Assembly: GCA_015039365.1 (NCBI GenBank)
Contig: WION01000023.1
Coordinates: forward strand, 344,927-408,926
Length of the DNA: 64,000 bases
Source of the DNA: Amanita rubescens
Lineage: Eukaryota; Basidiomycota; Agaricomycetes; Agaricales; Amanitaceae
Direction of reading: 5' to 3'
Within the stretch, counting starts at the first letter, position 1. Each line of letters starts with the position of its first letter. The notes beneath the pieces are model-generated. The model saw only the letters and a list, made by a program, of their open reading frames with translations. It was not told the DNA's origin and ran no database searches. Below, piece after piece: positions 13,384-25,667 of this stretch. Made by a program: the position numbers and the translations under genes.

Positions 13384-15119
13384 CTACACATCTGACATAG
13401 GGAACAGTAAAATGCTCACCCCTGCCGTATTTCGGATGCTCTTTCTAGCATTCATCCTGGATGATCGGGTGAGTATGACCGCGATGTGATAGACCGTACT
13501 AACATTGCGAGATAACTGTTGATATACACTATAAAAACATTGAGTCTGTATGCGCGACAAATGAAAACGGATTGCCCCACGTTTCGATAGCACCAATGCG
13601 ATTCCAAGGAAAACAAAATTGTTTGGCATTGTAACGACCTATACAAAGGTGAGTTCGTAAAACCCCTTGTTAAACTGTGAAACGAACCGTAATTACTCCA
13701 ATAATGGAGCACAAGCTGAAAATCGTGATCAAACCACAGAAAAAGACAATTCTACAAGTAGCGTACCTTGTCAAAGCCCCAGAGACGACGACATAGCGGA
13801 TAATGATCCCCAAAATGGATTTTGTCCTAAAATGAAGGCCATCGTAAAACGCTCACCAATCAGAAATCAACTCACTCTGCGAATACCGTTGTTCCATGGT
13901 AGAGCATATGGCACATCGCGATGGTGAGCATGATGTCATTAAATGTAGTCATTGAAAAAGAAAGGTAGATCGACCACTTTTGAACGTGTAAGCAAATCGA
14001 TTAACTCTGCGTTTGCGCGAACGACGGCAACGAAAACATACGCGAATGCGAGCCAATTGAGTAAATAAAGCAATTTTCATCCTGATTGAATAAAACTGTT
14101 AGCCGGACATCATAGAGCTGCCAAATCTTTTACGTACGTAAGGACCAAGAGGACTGCGTGCAAAAAGGTTAAGCCAATGTAAGTACTGGTTATGATTATG
14201 GTTGAACATACTGATTCCAGCGGCTACGAACACAGAAGTCAGAGCAGTAGAGAGCGACTCGGAAAATCACTTACCATATCCACTCAAGAGATTGGCAATC
14301 TATCACAGCGGTCGTTAGCTAGGCTGTCAAGGGCGTAAATGACACGGTACCAGAACCCACGACCAAAGGCGGTTTTGATCTCCGTTAACTGGAGACAAAT
14401 TTATACGGTATACAAGTTGGATCTAATCCAAAACTTACGTTTCCATACCCGCAAGGTGTAGAGGCTAGAGCGGCACTTTGAGCAAAATGTCAACGGAGAT
14501 GAGATGAACGTGCCTCTGAACCAAGAGAACAATAACTATCTAAGGTATTTAACTGTGGGCGATCCATTATACACAACTGCTAAAGACCGGACGCACCATC
14601 ATGGCTATCTGCGCCTGCGGGCAGGAGAAAGGTAAATAGCACTCGGACGCCTTAATCAGGTTGTCAGCTCACTTTGTGGGCCCTGAAAGTTTTGCGTTCG
14701 TCAGAAAATTCATGATTTCAACAGATGACACGTACCAAGTAACAACGCCAAGAATTAGATAGTTTCCAAACAAATCGATGAGATAATGCCATAACTCGGC
14801 GATTACAAAAGCCATGTGAAGGGAATCGAGGAGCCTTGCATTTCATTAGGTGTTGCTCGTGCAATATCTGCGAAGTCGTACCAAAGAAATGCAACCACGA
14901 ACTTCTGAAATATCCGATCCTGTTTATAATTCGTGAAATAGAAGTAAACTTGGATATTTGTGGCCCCGAAAAGACTACATGCGTGGTGGATATGAGTAAA
15001 TGAATACATGTGCATGACACATACATAGCTGCTCCCATCCCTCCCAGAAACAATGCGCCATAAGTTGGGCCTAAATTAGGAAGGACGAGCGTCGTTGGAA
15101 TGGTTGGTGCTGAAGCCAT
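13384..15119 (-). CDS. DUF6534-type seven-helix membrane protein
   Basis: Multi-exon gene starting at the ATG at 15119 (MASAPTIPTTLVLPNLGPTY) and ending at 13384. Family blocks appear in order across short exons: GALFLGGMGAAMYV (helix 1), YFTNYKQDRIFQKFVVAFLW (15000-14880), then after an intron LLDSLHMAFVIAELWHYLID and GNYLILGVVTW. Further on are FNDIMLTIAMCHMLYH, LHYWSNYGSFHSLT, VVTMPNNFVFLGIALVLSK, then LYINSYLAM and MNARKSIRNT at the end. This order matches the basidiomycete DUF6534 family of membrane proteins whose function is unknown. The middle (about 14600-14100) is hard to splice and could be damaged. The gene is head-to-head with the first monooxygenase gene, and its 5' part is repeated as a relic at 18.15-18.44 kb. 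Confidence 0.7.
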
Positions 15120-16095
15120 CTCGTGACCCTGCAAAGCGCCTCGAGGGAAGTAATAGGGTCAGACGTTGAGCAGACCTCACGGTCCCGTCATGGTATCATA
15201 TACTCGAGCGCCGGGACCGAAAAGGGAAGGTATCAGATAGTTAATGGCGAAATGTTGTTCAGGATCGATTGGATGCAAGTATAGCCTACAAATGAGGAGT
15301 GGCCATGTGAATTTCGGCGCCCAGCTCTCTCGTGCTATATCTGCTATATCACATCCTCGGCACAACCTCTTTCCGTTTATCATTCTGATTTGTGCATGTC
15401 TGTGCCTATCCGTTCATCGTACCCGGGCCACTCGCGTACATGTCATTTTCAGGTTTACAAGCAATTTCCATTTCAAAGTTGGCAACGTGTCTGCAGGGAC
15501 ATCTAGTAAAGAAGGTTGTGTGCCCGTACCATTGATGCGTCCTGCGCTGATTGATTCGATGGAGGTTCTTCGCAAGTTGTTCTAATAGTAATCGAGACTG
15601 TCGAGTCCCAAGGCGGCGAGTATTTGCGTCTATTTGTAGCGCTAACATTTTGTGTCGCGTAATATCGTACTACTCAGCGCGGCACGAGATCCGTAATGCT
15701 ACCGTTAACGTTCTAATTCCCAGCACCAGCTTGTAATCACCTCGAACTTGCCGTACAACTGCAACAGCCATCGGTTCCTCGCGTCCCACATGGTTTCACT
15801 AGTGTCGTTGATGTGTCTGCCTCCATGGATCAGATCGCGTTCATCAAACCGCTAATCGGTGCTCCACCTGTGTTACATTCTCGTTTTCCTGTGCACAACC
15901 CAGCAGCGGCGTGCAAGGTTACCCGAATAACCAACGTCGTACGTTTCGTTCCCCCGCACAGGGGCAGGATAACGTTGGCGAGATAATTTGGGCCACCTAT
16001 CAGTAAGGCTATCATGGGAGTCCGATTCTGGCATTTATAAAAGGCCTCTGAGGAGTGGGTACTTGCGTTATCGATCACTTCGAGCCTTTCCAGTG
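15120..16095. other. Shared divergent upstream region of DUF6534 and monooxygenase 1
   Basis: About 975 bases between the two ATGs. The region is repeated, with many differences, at about 18441-19491 (for example ctcggcacaacctct near 15357 and 18656, and ataatttgggcca before both monooxygenases). A frame of 113 codons here has no family resemblance and is probably chance. Confidence 0.6.
16034..16043 (+). promoter_or_regulatory. Probable TATA box of monooxygenase 1
   Basis: The sequence tttataaaag lies about 55 bases before the ATG at 16096. A matching tttataaagg precedes monooxygenase 2 (19448-19457), and cataaaaaga lies at the head of the broken third copy, so the element is kept through the duplications. 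Confidence 0.55.
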
Positions 16096-17862
16096 ATGGC
16101 TCCGAAACTGAAAGTCGCAATAATGTGTGTAATAGTAATTAACGTTTCATTCATTGGTTTTGACGCCAAATGCAGAGGCGCAGGAATAGGCGGGTTGACA
16201 CTAGCTTCCTGCCTCGCGAATATGGACAAGCGAAAGGAGATCGAGCTGGATATATACGAAGCAGCGGAAGGACTGGAAGAGATCGGCGCTGGAATCAATC
16301 TTTGGCCGAGAGCAATTGAGATGCTGACGAAGATCGGCCTTGAGGCAGACATCCTCAAACTCTACGAGCGAGAAAATATCGATCGTTGTTCGTTCTCATT
16401 TTTCTTGGTCTGAACATAGTGGCTTACACAGGACTAGCGCTCGCCTTCGAATTCAGGAAAAGCGACCAGACGAAAGGCCATACGATCTACGAGTTATTCG
16501 TTGAAGGTTCGCTAATTCAGATTGTTCTCATCGGTTCTAAATCTATTTTCAGGTGGGGCCTTCAGAATCCACCGAGCTGATCTCCAAAAGATTCTGCTGA
16601 AGCAGGCATTAACACACGCTCGTCTACACCTCTCTAGCAAACTCGTATCGTATACCGAACATCTGGACAGTGTCCACCTAGAATTTCTGGACGGTTCGAA
16701 ACAAACGTGCGACCTGCTTGTAGGTGCGGACGGCATCAAGTCGACAGTCAGGAAAACTTTCTTCGAAAGTAGACCTAGAGATTATCGAGAATCGATCGAG
16801 CCTATTTGGACTGGCACGTACGCATACAGAGGCATCGTTCCGCGGGACGTGCTCTTGAAGGGGTCACCGGATCATCGAGCCGCCCGGATCCCCGTGATGG
16901 TGAGCATCAGTTTGTTATTATAGGCGACAGGGAAAGGTTTGACCTTAAATATCTCAGTATGTCGGAAAATTGAAGGTTTAATCTGACCGGATGTTTGAAA
17001 CCGATAACTGTTACTTACGTCCGTTTTAGCATCTTTTAAGCTATCCAATGTCCGACGGAGAGTTCATCAACATCGTTGGCGTCGTGCATGACGAGACTCG
17101 CGAAGAAACACGCCATGAAGGAGCACTGATAAAAGACGTATCAAATGCGGAAATGTTATCTTTATATGATGGATATGAACCAGAATTGCAGGCGCTACTC
17201 CAGGTATGACAACGATTACCGCAATTCCAATGACAATTGAAGCATTAACGATTCAACTTTACGAAGTGTGCTCCTAATTTTTCGAAGTGGGCCATACACC
17301 ACCTAAAGCCACTCAAAACGTACGCTGAGCGAAGAGTATTACTTCTCGGTGACGCTGTACGTTTCTCTGGCCTATATTTCATCACTCGTTATTCATTTCC
17401 CTAGGCGCACGCCACAGGTCCACATCAAGGAACTGGTGCAGGCCAGGCTATGGAGGTACGCGTATATCGTCCGTTATATTTCAGTAATGCAGATTGATGA
17501 TGACGCAGGATGCATACATCCTCTCTGTTATGCTTACTGACGTGACGGACACCACGAGTCCTAAGTCACAAATCCCTTTAATTACGCACATATACGATGC
17601 CATTCGCCGACCCGTAGGGAACGCATCGATAGCGGTGACCAAGGCATGCGGCAAACTAACGGGGCTCACTGATGATGAGAAAGAGCTCCCGTTTGTGAAG
17701 GCGCGCGATGAGATGGTTCCGCACGAAGTATTAGTGGCATATATTAAGAAACTGGAGAATCGTTGGCGGTGGCTTTGGGACGCTTCCGCTCGGATAGAAG
17801 AGCAGTGTCAAGATGCACTAAAATTGTTGCGAAGTTCCAGGAAGCCAGAGTCAAAACTTTGA
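16096..17862 (+). CDS. FAD-dependent monooxygenase 1 (salicylate-hydroxylase-like, PF01494 type)
   Basis: Class A flavoprotein hydroxylase that would use FAD and NAD(P)H to oxidise an aromatic or polyketide-like substrate; the substrate is unknown. Exon 1 (16096-16124) ends MAPKLKVAI, and exon 2 supplies the dinucleotide motif IGAGIGGLTLAS. Later motifs are GINLWPRAIEML, CDLLVGADGI (the DG motif), TGTYAYRGIVPRD, and LLLGDAAHA, joined over an intron near 17360, with PHQGTGAGQAME. The tail is CGKLTGLTDDEKELP...DALKLLRSSRKPESKL. The apparent stop near 16410 sits inside a 53-base intron (gttgttc...gactag); splicing gives IDPLAFEFRKSDQ, which matches the paralogues. About eight introns. The gene looks intact and is the best preserved partner of the complete DUF6534 gene. 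Confidence 0.85.
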
Positions 17863-18149
17863 GATATTTTTTGGCATTGTAGAACTATTCTTTGAAACGA
17901 GTTAACTCCGCTCTGCCTATTCTTCCGGACGATTGATTTCACGGGTCGCTCGCAGCGCGTATCCCTGTTTGCCTCCACTTTTATGCCCTAGCCCCAGCGT
18001 GTTTCAAAGTTAGCGCTAACCTAGCCGGTTGGACATTCTGACTCACCCTACCCAGTCACAGTTAGGCATGTCCTCAGAGCCACGCGCCACTGTGTATCCA
18101 CCAGCAGTCGTCAACGTGGGGCTCGCGTTCACCAATCCACGGATCGCTA
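17863..18149. other. Duplicated 3' flank and promoter remnant
   Basis: The downstream flank (cttttatgccctagc near 17980) recurs after monooxygenase 2 near 21382. Bases 18094-18135 (cagcagtcgt...accaatccacgg) match the upstream region of the third, broken copy near 21490-21545. This suggests that part of another unit collapsed here. Confidence 0.5.
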
Positions 18150-18440
18150 AGGATTATATAGTTTCAAAACGAATTAATCAGATAATGCCACATCGATAAT
18201 CCATGTGAACTGTATCAAGCAACCTTGCATTTCATTAGTTGTTGCTCGTGCTATGTGTGTTATCGTACCAAATAAATCCAACCGGCGCGCGCTTCTAAAG
18301 GATCCCCTTCTGCTTCATGCATAGCTACTCCCATCTCTCCCAGAAACAATGCGCCGAGAGTTGGGCCTAAATTAGGAACTTAAGGACGCGTTGGAATGGA
18401 TGTCGTTTTGAAGCCATATCGTGACCCTGCAAAACGTTCA
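18150..18440 (-). pseudogene. DUF6534 gene relic (5' part only)
   Basis: This stretch aligns by eye with 14775-15135 of the complete DUF6534 gene. Shared pieces are ccttgcatttcatta, ttgctcgtgc, ctcccagaaacaatgcgcc, agttgggcctaaattagga and tcgtgaccctgcaaa. The start region is altered by a small insertion, the first reading frame is broken, and everything downstream of the second exon is missing. It sits upstream of monooxygenase 2 in the same divergent arrangement as the intact pair, so it is the remains of the duplicated partner. Confidence 0.7.
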
Positions 18441-19491
18441 GATGGATGCAATACGGCCAGATGCTGAGCAAATGATCATAGCATCATATCTTCGAGCACC
18501 GGGACTGAAAAGGAAAGGTATCGAACAGTGGTTGGCGAAATGTTGTTCAGGATCAAATCATCAACAATGTAAAGCCTGCAAAGTTCAAGTGAAGAGTGAC
18601 CGTGTGAATGTTAGAAATTCCTTCGCACTACTCATAGTAGTAGTACTACCCTCGGCACAACCTCTTCCCGTTTTACTTTAACTATATGTTCTGATTTGTG
18701 CATGTTCGTGCGTCCGTCGGAATAGTACATATTATCTCATACATTTTTTCGGACCATTCCATTCCAAGAGTCCAAAGTTGGGCCCGAAGTGTCTGCAGGG
18801 ACACCTATAGAAGGCTGCCGCGTGCCATCGAACTAGTGTCCTGCGGTACTGATTGGTTTGATGGGGCTTCTTACGTTGCTTAAACAATTAATCACTTGTT
18901 CTGCAGTGTTTGAGGGTCAACGTTTTGAGTATTTATGTCTATGTCACGTAACATCATGCTCCTCCGAGTCAGTGCCCAGCGGGTTGGTAACAGGCCTCCT
19001 TATGGCACCATTGTGAGTATCATCTTCATCATCACAACGTTAACGTTCTACTCTTGATTCCCACCGCTGGCATGTGATCAGTGATCACCTCGCACTTGCC
19101 GTAAAACTGCACCCACCCACTCGGTTCCACGTGAGCTGGCTAGTATAGTTGACGTGCCCGCCCATATGGATCAGACCCGCGTTCACGAAACCGCTTATCA
19201 GGATTGCGCCTCTGTTACTGTTTCGGTACAAGATTCATCACAACCCAATAAATGGAACACAGCTGAAGAAGCGACGTGAGTATAGATGTTGGAATATGAT
19301 CCGGTCGCTCCTGCGTTTACTTTTAGCACTTCAGGTACCCCTGAATAACGAGACAAACGTTGTACGCTCTATCCCCCCCGGGCGCGCAAGGGGGAAGATA
19401 ACGTTGGCAGATAATTTGGGCCATCTATTACTAAGGCTATCATGGGATTTTATAAAGGACTTCTGACGAGCGGGTGCTTGTATTATCAGTC
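18441..19491. other. Duplicated upstream region of monooxygenase 2
   Basis: Diverged copy of 15120-16095. It carries no supported gene and ends with a TATA-like element at 19448-19457, about 35 bases before the ATG. Confidence 0.5.
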
Positions 19492-21256
19492 ATGGCTCCG
19501 AAACTGAAGGTTGCAATAATGTGTGTATGACATGGCAACCAACATTTCATTCATTGGTTCTGACGTCCAGTGTAGAGGTGCAGGAATAGGTGGATTGATG
19601 CTGGCTTCCTGCATCGCGAATATGGACAAGCGAAACAAGATCGAGCTAGACATATATGAAGCAGCGGAAGAACTGGCAGAGATCGGCGCTGGAATCAATC
19701 TTTGGCCGAGAGCAGTTGAGATGCTGACGAGAATCGGCCTCGAGACAGACATCCTCAAACTCTACAAGCAATCAAAAGTTAACCGTTGTTCGTTCTCATT
19801 GGCTAATGCCTGGGCATAGCGGCTTAAATCGAACTAGCACTTGCCTTCGAATTCAGGAAAAGTGACCAGACGGAGGGCCATCCAATCCACGATTTATACA
19901 TCGAAGGTTTCCTAAGTTTTATTGTTCTCGTCAGTTTCTAAATCGATCTTTAGGCGGGACCTTTAGAATCCGCCGAGCCGAATTCCAGAAGATTCTGCTG
20001 AAGCAGGCATTAACGCACGCTCACCTGCACCTCTCCAGTAGGCTCGTGTCGTATACCGAGCATTTGGACATTGTCCACCTAGAATTTCTGGATGGCTCGG
20101 AACGAACATGCGACTTGCTTGTAGGTGCAGACGGAATCAAGTCGGCTGTCAGGAAAATATTCTTCGAAAGTAGACCTAGGGATTATCGAGAATCAATCAA
20201 ACCCGTTTGGACTGGCACGTACGCATACAGAGGCATCGTTCCGCGGGACATTCTTTTAAAAAGGTTTCCTGGCCATCGGGCCACTCGGGTTCCCGTGATG
20301 GTAAGCATCAGTCAGTTATGATGGATGACAAGAAAAGGCTTGACCTAGAGAATTTAGTATGTCGGAAAGTTGAAGGTTTAATCCAACCTGATATAGCGGT
20401 GACTGTTGCTTACATCTGCCTTAGCATATTGTAAGTTATCCCATGTCCGACGAAGAGTTCATCAACATCGTTGGTTTTGTACACAATGAGACTCAAGAAG
20501 AAACACGCCATGAAGGAGCACTTATAAAGGAGGTACCAAATGCGGAAATGTTGTCTTTGTATGAGGGCTTTGAACCAGAAGTGCAAGCGCTACTCAAGGT
20601 ATGAACGCGATTCCTATGACAATTGTAGAGCTAACGATTCAATCTACGTTACTAAGTGTACTCCTAATTTCTCGAAGTGGGCCATACATCATCTAAACCC
20701 ACTCAAAACGTATGCTGAGCAAAGAGTGTTACTTCTCGGCGACGCTGTACGTTTCTGTGACTTAAGTTATGCATTGAAATTTATTTCCTCAGGCGCATGC
20801 CATGGGTCCACATCAAGGAGCTGGTGCAGGGCAGGCTATAGAAGTACGCGTATATCATTCGTTTTCTTTCAGGAGTGCAGATTGATAATGACGCAGGACG
20901 CCTACATCCTCTCTGTTATGCTTACTGACGTGACTGGCACCACGAGTCTTAAGTCTCGAATCCCTTTAATTACGCACATATACGATGCGATTCGCCGACC
21001 TGCAGGAAACGCATTAATAGCTGCGACCAAGCTATGCGGCAAACTAACAGGGCTCACCGACGATGAGAAAGAACTCCCGTTTGTGAAGGCGCGTGATGAA
21101 ACTATCCCGCACGAGGTATTAGTTGCATATATTGAGAAACTGGAGAGCCGTTGGCGGTGGCTTTGGGATGCGTCCGATCAGATAGAAGAACAGTGCCAAG
21201 AAGCGCTAAAATTGTTGCGAATTTCCAGGATGCCGGACTCGTTGACAAAACTTTGA
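19492..21256 (+). CDS. FAD-dependent monooxygenase 2 (paralogue of 16096-17862)
   Basis: Same family, exon order and intron positions as monooxygenase 1. MAPKLKVAI, then after an intron GAGIGGLMLASCIANMDKRN, GINLWPRAVEML, NPLAFEFRKSDQ (after the intron ending ctag at about 19851), CDLLVGADGIKSAV, GTYAYRGIVPRD, YVGKLK, MSDEEFINIVGFVHNE, LLLGDAAHAMGPHQGAGAGQ and DDEKELPFVKARDE. All exon joins I tried stay open to the TGA at 21254-21256. Differences from copy 1 are scattered substitutions (for example HATG to HAMG near the flavin-binding GD motif), so the copy looks functional and is not a recent identical duplicate. Confidence 0.85.
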
Positions 21257-21738
21257 GATATTTTTAGGCATTGTGTCTATTTGTGGTACCATCTTTCCCA
21301 CAATATGCCAAGTAAACAACGCCCTCCGATGTTCTTCTGGACGATCGATATCACGTCGCGCGCAGCGCAGATTCTTCCTCTTTTATGCCCTAGCGATACT
21401 GCTATGACTCACTAATCAGGTGAGGTCACGGCCATGCTCGGAGCCGCATGCCACAGCTGTGCAACGCGCGTTCTTGTACACGCGTCCTCAGCAGTCGTTG
21501 ACGTGTCTGTTTGGGATCGGAGCGGCGTTCACCAATCCACAGATAACGGTGCTGCCGTTACATTCTCCTTTTGTGAATAGGATCGTCAGGATACAGCAAA
21601 CGACATGGGGAGGACGACTGAAAAGAGCGCTGCTATGAGTATACGCGTACGCAGATAGATGCGTAAGACTTGAATGCAACCCAGTGATGGCCAAGCGGCG
21701 AGAAGACACGTCACGCAATGTCTTCTATTGGTTACGGT

Positions 21739-22440
21739 CTGTCGACGCATAAAAAGACCTCTTATGAATGGGTACTTGCATCATCGATCTCTTTGTTGAA
21801 GCAGGGATTAACACACGCTAGCCTGCACCTTTCCAGTACACTCGTATCGTATACAGAACATCCAGACAGTTTCCACCTGGAATTTATGGATGGCTCGAAA
21901 CGAACGTGTGACCTGCTGATAGGTGCAGTTCGCATAAAACGGACTACAGAAGAATATTCCTTGCGGGTAGACCTGATGTGTTATTAGTTCACGCTTATTT
22001 CTTTAGACGCATGCCCAGCGTCCACATCAAGGAACTGGAGCAGGCCAGGCCATGAAGTGCGCGTGCATTTTTCAATTTCTCCAATGATGCATATCGATGA
22101 TGATGCAGGACCCGTACGTCCTCTCCGTCATGCTTACCGACACCCGCAGCACGAGCTCCAAGTCCCAAATTCCTTTGATAACGATGCAATCCCCAGACGG
22201 TAGGAAATGCGTCCGTTCCTCGCGACAAACTAGCAGGGTCCCCTGACGATTCCCCTTTGTAAAGCCGCATGACGAGATGGTCCCGGACGAAGTATCGGTG
22301 GCATATATCAAGAAACTGGAGAGTCGTTGGCTATAGGTCTGGACTCTAGATGCTTCGGCCCGCGTAGAAGAAGGTTGTCAAGATGAAGTTGTGACGGACT
22401 TCCTCGAAGCCCGAGTCGAAACTGTGAATATATTTTTAGG
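21739..22440 (+). pseudogene. FAD-monooxygenase pseudogene (third copy, internally deleted)
   Basis: The promoter-like head (cataaaaaga...gggtacttgcatcatcgat) is fused directly to the middle exon equivalent to LKQALTHARLHLSS. The start codon, FAD-binding exon and following exons are gone. The frame continues to CDLLIGA, where the ADGI motif is destroyed, then jumps after a second deletion to the exon containing PHQGTGAGQ, here damaged. The last-exon equivalent follows with stops and a deletion (DDEKEL block lost). Two large deletions plus point damage make it non-coding for an enzyme. Confidence 0.85.
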
Positions 22441-22444
22441 CAGG

Positions 22445-23797
22445 ACGCGCTATAATACTAGTAGTATCTCTTTGTTACACTTACAGTGCTTGTCCATCTC
22501 AATCATATGCTGCTCCTAACAGAAATACAAAAACGTGTTTCAATTCGTGCCTGCAAGTGAGGGAATGATACGGAAGCAGTTGCATCAGCGGAGCCATTTG
22601 AGGGACTCCATAATTTCACAACTAACAATGTCTTGATGATAAACTCAGGAAGGGGCAAAGGGGATATGCGATCCATTCTAGCTACGTAATTAATATACTA
22701 GCCATTATTGGAAATTGCGGAAGTCCGAACTCAGGAACGGCGCTCCATTGCACCCTGGATTAAGGTTAAAGTCCTTCGTCTCAACCTCTACTCCTACCAC
22801 TGGTCCATTCCTGTGACCCTTCGCCTCTCCGTCCCTTCCGTTCCCTCGATCAACCGGTCCGCCACTTCCAACATCAGGTCCAGCAGCGTCCGCGTATTTA
22901 CAGCATCAAGGAGCGCAACCGGATTTCCGAGGCGGATTACAATACTCAGCCAAAAAGTGACATAATTGTTGCATAATATTTCGAACGTTTGGGTGAGGAA
23001 TCACGTTGACTCCCACTCATTTCGACATTCTAGTGTTCACCGGCCCTCGTTAGCCCTCGTTTTGGTCGTGGAGGTTATTCGGTCGTCATAGTAGCGGTCC
23101 GAGACACATCATACCTACCGCGAAACTTCAGTACTCGGTTAATTCAATGGACAGCGGTCTCCTGTTTCTTATATACAACATGGGGTACGGATCCGGTTTG
23201 GGGTAGGGGTCCGGTTGTAGCGCCAACGTTACAAAGAAACCTTTATTCATCGTTCATTACTGCGCAAGTTGTGCGTCATGTTGGTTTCGTTTTCGTTTAT
23301 CACGCCGAAGAGCGCTCAAGATCGACATCGTTGATCGTGCGCCGCTCAACTACCACCGCGTCATTCTAACTTGCCTACACTTCAAGTTTGAAGATCGGTC
23401 AGAACAATTGCATTGCGACAAATGATGCCTTTTTTTACATCGCGCCCAAGAACCGGCGCGCCGACTTGACCCCGCGGCTGTAAAAGGCGAGCTGACCCAT
23501 TCTTGACATTGTTTGATGGGCCACTGCGGCCATATGGAGCTCAGGCTCTGGGCCAAGGCTGACCAGATGCCCTCTAAATGCGAGTTACTCAAGATAAAGT
23601 AAAACGCTAACTGACGCGTGTTTCAATGTCCACAGCAGGTAGTTCTTGATCTGCGTGGTGATGACGACAATATCGGAATCCAGGACGTCCAATGCTGATT
23701 CTTCTATATATACAGGGACCCGCGTAACATTCGTTCAGAAAACCCGTCATTAGACCGACTAAATTGCATTATCCCTCCCCACAATTGAACAAGTGTC
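22445..23797. other. Intergenic stretch between third and fourth monooxygenase copies
   Basis: No gene recognised. It holds short frames only, a CT-rich stretch at 22780-22860, and a TATA-like run tatatata at 23704-23711, about 90 bases before the next ATG. Confidence 0.4.
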
Positions 23798-25579
23798 ATG
23801 GTTCAAAAGTTAAGAGTCGCAATAATGTACGTACGGCAAGCTTTTTTCACGTAACAATTCCCTCACCAGTCATCGCATACAATTCAGAGGAGCAGGAATC
23901 GGCGGGTTAACGCTAGCCTCATGGATCGCGGAAATGGATAAGCAGAAGAGGATTGAAGTGGATATATATGAGGCGGCCGCGGAATTGTCAGAAATTGGCG
24001 CTGGAATTCATCTTTGGCCGAGATCATTTAAAATGCTGGCGAAGGTAGGCCTTGAGGAAGAGGTCCTTCGATTCTGCGAGCGGGCCAATGAGGATTCTTG
24101 TGCGTTTTCGTTTTTTTTTACGCCTGATGTTGTTGCTTACAGCGAAATAGCAATTGCCTTTCAGTTCAGGAAAAGCGACCAGGAGAAAGGGCAGCATATC
24201 TTTGATATGAGTATCAAAGGTTTGGGATGTCTTGTCCGTCATTCGTCGTCGATATTTAGTTTGATTCTATAGGTGCTGCTATCAAGATCCACAGAGCAGA
24301 TCTTCAAAAGATTCTACTGAAGCGCGCATTAACCCATGCTCGTCTGCATCTTTCAAGTAAACTCGTATCGTACACCGAACACCTAGACAAAGTTCATTTG
24401 GAGTTTGAAGATGATTCGACACGGACATGCGACTTGCTCGTAGGTGCGGATGGTATAAGATCAATAACAAGAAGACTATTCCTTGCAAGCCAAATTGGAG
24501 ATGGATATCAAGAATCAATTGATCCTGTTTGGACTGGCACATACGCATATCGAGGCATCATTCCGCGGGACGAACTCTTAAAGAAGATACCGGGCCATCG
24601 AGTGACTCGGGCCCCAGTAATGGTGAGAATCAACTAATATAAGCAACGCAGGAAAGCTTGGCTCACTGATGACTACAGTATGTCGGAAAGCAGAAGGTCT
24701 AATCCAACCTAATCGCCGAAAACTCGTAATGCTTACATTTCCCTTAGCATGTTGTAACTTATTCCATGGCAAACGGAGAGTTCATTAATTTCGTTGGTCT
24801 CGTTCATGACGAGACTCGAGAGGACACGTGTCATAAAGAACCACAGGTCACGACCGTGTCGAAATCAGAGTTGCTGTCCGTCTTCCAAGGCTTTGAGCCA
24901 GAAGTACAGGCACTGCTCGAGGTATGAGCAACAAGTTTTCGACAAATGAGGGTCTGACGTATGCAGTGCATTCCGAATCCTTCAAGATGGGCTATCCATC
25001 ATCTAAAACCACCGAAAAGATACGCTGAACGAAGAATACTACTTCTGGGCGACGCAGTACGTTTTCATCCGACTTGTGCTCTAGTGGTGGAAGTTGACGT
25101 TTCTTTCTCCAGGCGCATGCCATGAGTCCACATCAAGCAAATGGCGCGGGACAGGCGATGGAAGTACGCATGAAATCTTGATTCTCCATCCGGATAAGCT
25201 GACAATAACGCAGGACGCATACATCCTTTCTCGCCTCCTTGCAGATCCCGGCACGACGGATGTCAGGTCTCAGATCCCTATAATCACATGCATATACGAT
25301 GCCATTCGTCGGCCTGCAGGAAACACAGCACTGATGGTGGCCAAGACATGCGGCAAACTAACAGGTCTCACAGACGATGAGAAGGAATTGCCGGAGGTGA
25401 AAGCACATGATGATACGGTTCCGCATGATGTATTGGTGGCATATATCAAGAAGATGGAGCGTAGCCGGCAGATGATTTGGGATGCCTCGGCGTTAGTGGA
25501 TGGACAATGTCAGGATGCGCTTAAGCTGTTGCGGAGCTTGAGGAAGCCAGCAGCAATGCAAGTGCAAGCTAGATTGTGA
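23798..25579 (+). CDS. FAD-dependent monooxygenase 4 (diverged paralogue)
   Basis: Starts at the ATG at 23798 (MVQKLRVAI) and splices to IGAGIGGLTLASWIAEM. Motifs follow: GIHLWPRSFKML, then after an intron ending atag SSIAFQFRKSDQEKGQ, KIHRADLQKILLKRA, CDLLVGADGIRSI, GTYAYRGIIPRDELLKK, YVGKQK, ANGEFINFVGLVHDETRE, LLLGDAAHAMSPHQANGAGQ and CGKLTGLTDDEKELPEVKAH. The reading frame is open through all joined exons to the stop at 25577-25579. It differs from copies 1 and 2 more than they differ from each other, so it branched earlier, and no DUF6534 partner remains beside it. It ends only 88 bases before the next gene on the same strand. Confidence 0.85.
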
Positions 25580-25667
25580 ATGTCTTACTACTTATATAAT
25601 AGTCATCTTATTTGTATCTATTTGTATTTCCAACTCTACCCCTTTCCTCCAAACGTCGCTGTCAGCC

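Noticed and set aside
15244..15585. 113-codon frame between the DUF6534 and monooxygenase 1 genes
   Set aside because: The duplicated copy at 18.5-18.8 kb does not keep the frame, so it is not conserved coding sequence.
16380..16450. Apparent frameshift and stop in monooxygenase 1, also seen in copy 2
   Set aside because: A 53-base intron with a ctgaac branch-like site removes the stops and gives IDPLAFEFRKSDQ; copies 2 and 4 splice the same way.
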